Positions 61,461-64,000 of a stretch of 64,000 bases of DNA are shown here, piece after piece. The notes under the pieces are model-generated. The model ran no database searches. It saw only the letters and a program-made list of their open reading frames with translations, and was not told the DNA's origin. The stretch spans positions 372,001 through 436,000 of the forward strand of contig NZ_CP150300.1 of assembly GCF_037991315.1 (NCBI RefSeq), in the 5' to 3' direction. The DNA comes from Paenibacillus sp. FSL H8-0079. GTDB taxonomy: Bacteria > Bacillota > Bacilli > Paenibacillales > Paenibacillaceae. Numbering within the stretch: position 1 is the stretch's first letter; each line of letters opens with the position of its first letter. The translations under genes and the position numbers were made by a program.

Positions 61461-62196
61461 AACCATTGAGTTGATGATGAAACACCGTTCTGTACGCAAA
61501 TTCAAGCCAGACCCAGTAAGTGATGAGCAGCTTGCAGCCATCGTAGCGGCTGGACAGATGGCTTCTTCTTCAAGTAGTGTGCAAGCATATACCGTAGTTG
61601 CTGTGACTGACTTAGAGCAAAAAGCCAAGCTGGCTGAATTGGCAGGCAACCAGGCCTATGTCAATGAATGTCCGGTGTTTCTTGTATGGTGTGCCGATCT
61701 GTATCGGTTGAGTGATGCTGCGAAACGTCATCTTCCTGAGAAGGAATCGTATGCCGATTCCACAGAGAATTTCATGGTAGCCACAATTGATGCCGCACTG
61801 GCTTCCCAGAATGCCGCTCTTGCAGCAGAGTCACTGGGATTTGGAATTGTATATATTGGCGGGCTTCGTACTCGAATTGAGGAAGTCGCTGAGCTGTTGG
61901 GATTGCCGGAGGGCGTATATCCGGTGTACGGCATGTGCATTGGTGTTGCAGATCAGGAAACGGGAATTCGCCCGCGTCTGCCACTGGATGCAGTTCTGCA
62001 TCGTAATCGTTATAATGCCGAGCAGAGCATTAAAGGTGTTGAGCAGTATGATGAGACTACGACAGCGTATATGAAAGAACGGACCAATGGAGAACGAACG
62101 ACCCCATGGTCCGAGCTAATGGCGAAGCGCCTGACTGAGCCAACACGGTTGCAGGTGAGACCGTTCCTGGAAGGCAAAGGATTTTTGAAGCGTTAA
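61453..62196 (+). CDS. NADPH-dependent nitroreductase, NfsA/Frp type
   Basis: 247 residues of the group A nitroreductases. FMN contacts are in 'MMKHRSVRKFKPDPVSDEQL' and 'AGQMASSSSSVQAYTVVAV'; 'AAESLGFGIVYIGGLRTRIEEVAELLGLPEGVYPVYGMCIG' is the family core, and the C-terminal extension 'RPFLEGKGFLKR' is typical of NfsA. It reduces nitro compounds, quinones or flavins with NADPH. It starts inside the end of tetR, so both may answer the same inducer, for example a quinone or nitroaromatic drug (inferred). Confidence 0.88.
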   Translation: MNETIELMMKHRSVRKFKPDPVSDEQLAAIVAAGQMASSSSSVQAYTVVAVTDLEQKAKLAELAGNQAYVNECPVFLVWCADLYRLSDAAKRHLPEKESYADSTENFMVATIDAALASQNAALAAESLGFGIVYIGGLRTRIEEVAELLGLPEGVYPVYGMCIGVADQETGIRPRLPLDAVLHRNRYNAEQSIKGVEQYDETTTAYMKERTNGERTTPWSELMAKRLTEPTRLQVRPFLEGKGFLKR

Positions 62197-62211
62197 GATT
62201 TATATATAGAT

Positions 62212-62248
62212 TAGAAGTCAGTCGGTGCGCAGCCGACTGGCTTCTTTG
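62212..62248. terminator. terminator between nitroreductase and TatD-type genes
   Basis: AGAAGTCAGTCGG and CCGACTGGCTTCTTT pair over 12 bp; T/A tracts on both sides. Confidence 0.8.
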
Positions 62249-62318
62249 TGCTGAGCTGTAATGTGTTGTGCTGAGTTGGCAGGGCAAGCGAGTGTGCTTG
62301 CTTCTACCTAATTTTGAA

Positions 62319-63125
62319 TTAAGTTAAGCCGTAGAAACGCTTCGTATTCTGATAAAAGAGACGGGCGGCCCGCTCAGTTCCCATGCCGGTGATCTCACTC
62401 CAAGCCTGAATGACCTGTCTGGTCATGGCCGGGTGTGTCATTCTTCCCTGAAAAGGTCCTTCGAAGGGCCAAGGTCCGTCAGTCTCCGCCATGACTTGTT
62501 CCGCTGGATATTGCCGGGCGAGTTCACGAATCTCTTCTTCATACCGAATATCCGGCGTGAAAGAGATGAAATAGCCGTTGTCCGCCATGCGCCTTACGGT
62601 TTCGCGAGATCCTTTGAACCAGTGGAAATGAGCACGTCGGAACTGGTATTGCTCCAGTAGATCACAGACGATATCCGCATCTTCGTATACCGCATGAAGG
62701 ACAAGTGGTTTGTTATGCTTTTTGGCGAGCTGGATGAAACGTTCGAGCAGCTCGATATACCCGCTCTGATCGAAGTGCTGCCCTGCCTGCTCAGCCTCCT
62801 GACGGTTGTAATAGGGAAGACCGACTTCTCCTATGGCTGTGGCTTGTCCCATATGCTTCTCGATCCATTGGAAGAACAGATCCATTTCTGCAGTGGAAGG
62901 CAGCTCCTGTTCCGGATGGAAACCGAAAGCCGGATAGATGGTGCGTGGATGTTGCTTTGCAAGCTCCAGATTGGCCTGGGCAGAAGAGAGGTTCATGGAC
63001 ACGGCGATGACTGCTTCGACTTGCTGAGACGGGAATGATAGCAGCATCTCACGTTGTTCGTCAGATGTATACTGATCGAAGTGAATGTGAGCATCAATCA
63101 ATGGTGCAAAAGCTTGAGAATGCAC
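62319..63125 (-). CDS. TatD-family metal-dependent hydrolase
   Basis: 268 residues. The metal ligands lie in 'IDAHIHFDQY' (HxH), 'AIGEVGLPYY' (Glu), 'KPLVLHAVYEDADI' (His), 'RRAHFHWFKGS' (His) and 'MAETDGPWPF' (Asp). TatD proteins are DNases or related amidohydrolases acting in the cytoplasm. GTG 63125 is chosen because AAGGAGG stands 9 bases before it; an in-frame ATG at 63149 would place that site inside the coding region. Upstream lies an ABC transporter ATPase gene, possibly a separate unit since a terminator lies between. Confidence 0.8.
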   Translation of the reverse strand: MHSQAFAPLIDAHIHFDQYTSDEQREMLLSFPSQQVEAVIAVSMNLSSAQANLELAKQHPRTIYPAFGFHPEQELPSTAEMDLFFQWIEKHMGQATAIGEVGLPYYNRQEAEQAGQHFDQSGYIELLERFIQLAKKHNKPLVLHAVYEDADIVCDLLEQYQFRRAHFHWFKGSRETVRRMADNGYFISFTPDIRYEEEIRELARQYPAEQVMAETDGPWPFEGPFQGRMTHPAMTRQVIQAWSEITGMGTERAARLFYQNTKRFYGLT

Positions 63126-63214
63126 GAGGGAATTCCTCCTTGTGTTCATTTATATTTTAACTATGTTACGTAGAATTTTTTATGGTGGATCACCCATTAA
63201 AGGAAAATAATAAC

Positions 63215-63245
63215 TTAAAAACCCGCGCTATCATGATAGGCGGGC
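63215..63245 (-). terminator. terminator overlapping the stop of the ABC ATPase gene
   Basis: On the minus strand CCCGC/GCGGG enclose the palindrome CTATCATGATAG and are followed by a T run. The ATPase stop codon lies inside the loop. Confidence 0.7.
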
Positions 63246-64000
63246 TTTCTGCTGTTCTTCTCTCATCCACTGTGCAATCTGCCGTTTACGCTCAAGGAAT
63301 GCGGATTCCTCCGTAATTTCTTCTCGTCTTGGGCGATCAAAAGGAACATGTACCTCATGCAACACCGTTGCAGGTCGGTTGGATAATACATAGACTCGAT
63401 CCGCAAGCAGCAATGCTTCTTCGATGTTGTGGGTGATGAACAGCACCGAGCGGCGGTTCTGTTCCCAGATATCGAGCAGCCAGCGCTGCATGTCACTACG
63501 TGTCAGTGCATCCAGCGCGCTGAAAGGTTCGTCCAGCAGCATCAGTTCCTGCGGACTGAGCAGGGCACGCAAAAAGGCAGCACGCTGCTGCATTCCGCCC
63601 GACAGCATATGAGGATAGGCCTGCTCGAACCCGGCAAGTCCCACGCTGCTTAACCACTTTCGAGCCTCTGCAAGTGCTTCTGCCCGAGGGGGAGCATTTA
63701 TCGCTACTTCACCAGCAAGTAGTACATTATCTTCAATGGTACGCCATGGGAAAAGAGCGGGCTGTTGAGGCATATAACTAATCTTGCCACGCTGTCCCGT
63801 CACATCATGACCATTCATCAGCACTTGCCCTTCCTGTGGCTTCAGCAGACCGCCGACGATATGGAACAGGGTGCTTTTGCCGCAGCCAGAAGGACCAACG
63901 ATAGCGACAAACTCACCTTGCTCGACAGTCAGGGACAGGCCGTCCAGAACCGATAGCCTACTCCGTCGCTCGCGGAATGATGCATGAACATTAACAACGT
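63231..64000 (-). CDS. ABC transporter ATP-binding protein, nitrate/sulfonate/taurine type, 5' truncated
   Basis: The frame runs off the right edge of the window, so the first codons are missing; about 256 residues are visible. Walker A is 'GPSGCGKSTLFHIVGGL', Q-loop 'SYMPQQPALFPWRTIEDN', signature 'MLSGGMQQRAAFLRALL', Walker B 'LMLLDEPFSALDALT' and the H-loop 'FITHNIEEALLLADRVYVLSN'. This pattern is that of SsuB/TauB/NrtD and the thiamine-precursor importer ATPases. The permease and binding protein presumably lie outside the window; the substrate cannot be told. Confidence 0.87.
   Translation of the reverse strand, partial: VVNVHASFRERRSRLSVLDGLSLTVEQGEFVAIVGPSGCGKSTLFHIVGGLLKPQEGQVLMNGHDVTGQRGKISYMPQQPALFPWRTIEDNVLLAGEVAINAPPRAEALAEARKWLSSVGLAGFEQAYPHMLSGGMQQRAAFLRALLSPQELMLLDEPFSALDALTRSDMQRWLLDIWEQNRRSVLFITHNIEEALLLADRVYVLSNRPATVLHEVHVPFDRPRREEITEESAFLERKRQIAQWMREEQQKARLS

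Noticed and set aside
1..64000. CRISPR arrays, tRNA or rRNA genes, prophage modules
   Set aside because: No regularly spaced repeats, no tRNA cloverleaf or rRNA sequence and no phage structural genes were recognised; the three palindromic repeats are dispersed, not arrayed.

Overview
The window reads as chromosome of a Paenibacillus-type Firmicute. Support for this: strong AGGAGG-type ribosome binding sites with many TTG/GTG starts, Spo0E-like phosphatases, the sporulation-type diadenylate cyclase CdaS, an NreABC/Fnr anaerobic module, Bacillus-type CsoR-CopZ-CopA, and a regulator/peptide pair resembling the AloR-AloP quorum-sensing systems described in Paenibacillus polymyxa. Most of the window is ordinary core chromosome. 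The stretch 17.6-23.3 kb is more AT-rich and carries an insertion sequence.

Layout. 0-2.3 kb: tail of an Ig-like surface protein, then an Lrp-controlled split chromate transporter (ywrCBA-like). 2.5-6.0 kb: nitrate/redox sensing (nreA-nreC-nreB kinase) divergent from fnr, which has a textbook FNR box in its own promoter. 6.1-17.5 kb: acetyltransferase, a Fur-box-controlled 51-residue protein, a secreted OB-fold protein, cdaS, leucine dehydrogenase, a chemoreceptor, a VOC protein, an MFS/TetR pair and a flavin monooxygenase. 17.7-23.3 kb: two paralogous HTH/TPR receptors; the first overlaps a 43-residue secreted pro-peptide, the second is split by an IS30-family element whose removal restores the frame exactly; two Spo0E-like genes follow. 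23.4-26.5 kb: glnQHMP-like amino-acid ABC operon. 27-33 kb: GH28 enzyme, AraC regulator, cupin, aldo/keto reductase, DUF445 protein.

33.1-35.2 kb: a lipoprotein, a lipase with a C-terminal WXG100-like helical domain and a small WXG-like protein, arranged like the reverse-domain type VII-secreted lipase toxins known from Staphylococcus. 35.4-40.1 kb: copper-related ycnI and ycnJ plus a NarL-type two-component system. 40.3-45.3 kb: small proteins, a GGDEF/HD-GYP protein, membrane and secreted proteins. 45.5-51.9 kb: a nupNOPQ-like nucleoside ABC transporter followed by a molybdopterin oxidoreductase and a nucleoside phosphorylase. 52.1-53.3 kb: a secreted protein with a glycine-rich hydrophobic segment and a small membrane protein, possibly a bacteriocin-type pair. 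53.6-55.7 kb: small protein, acetyltransferase, kinase-fold phosphotransferase. 55.8-59.2 kb: csoR-copZ-copA with two perfect CsoR operators. 59.4-62.2 kb: efflux-type membrane protein, its likely TetR repressor and a nitroreductase. 62.3-64 kb: a TatD-type hydrolase and the start-less end of an ABC ATPase.

The most interesting items are the quorum-sensing locus with its inactivated sister, the lipase/WXG cassette, a roughly 220-bp palindromic repeat present three times within 11 kb (one copy inside the nucleoside transporter operon), and the small Fur-box gene. All calls come from reading the sequence; no database search was possible.
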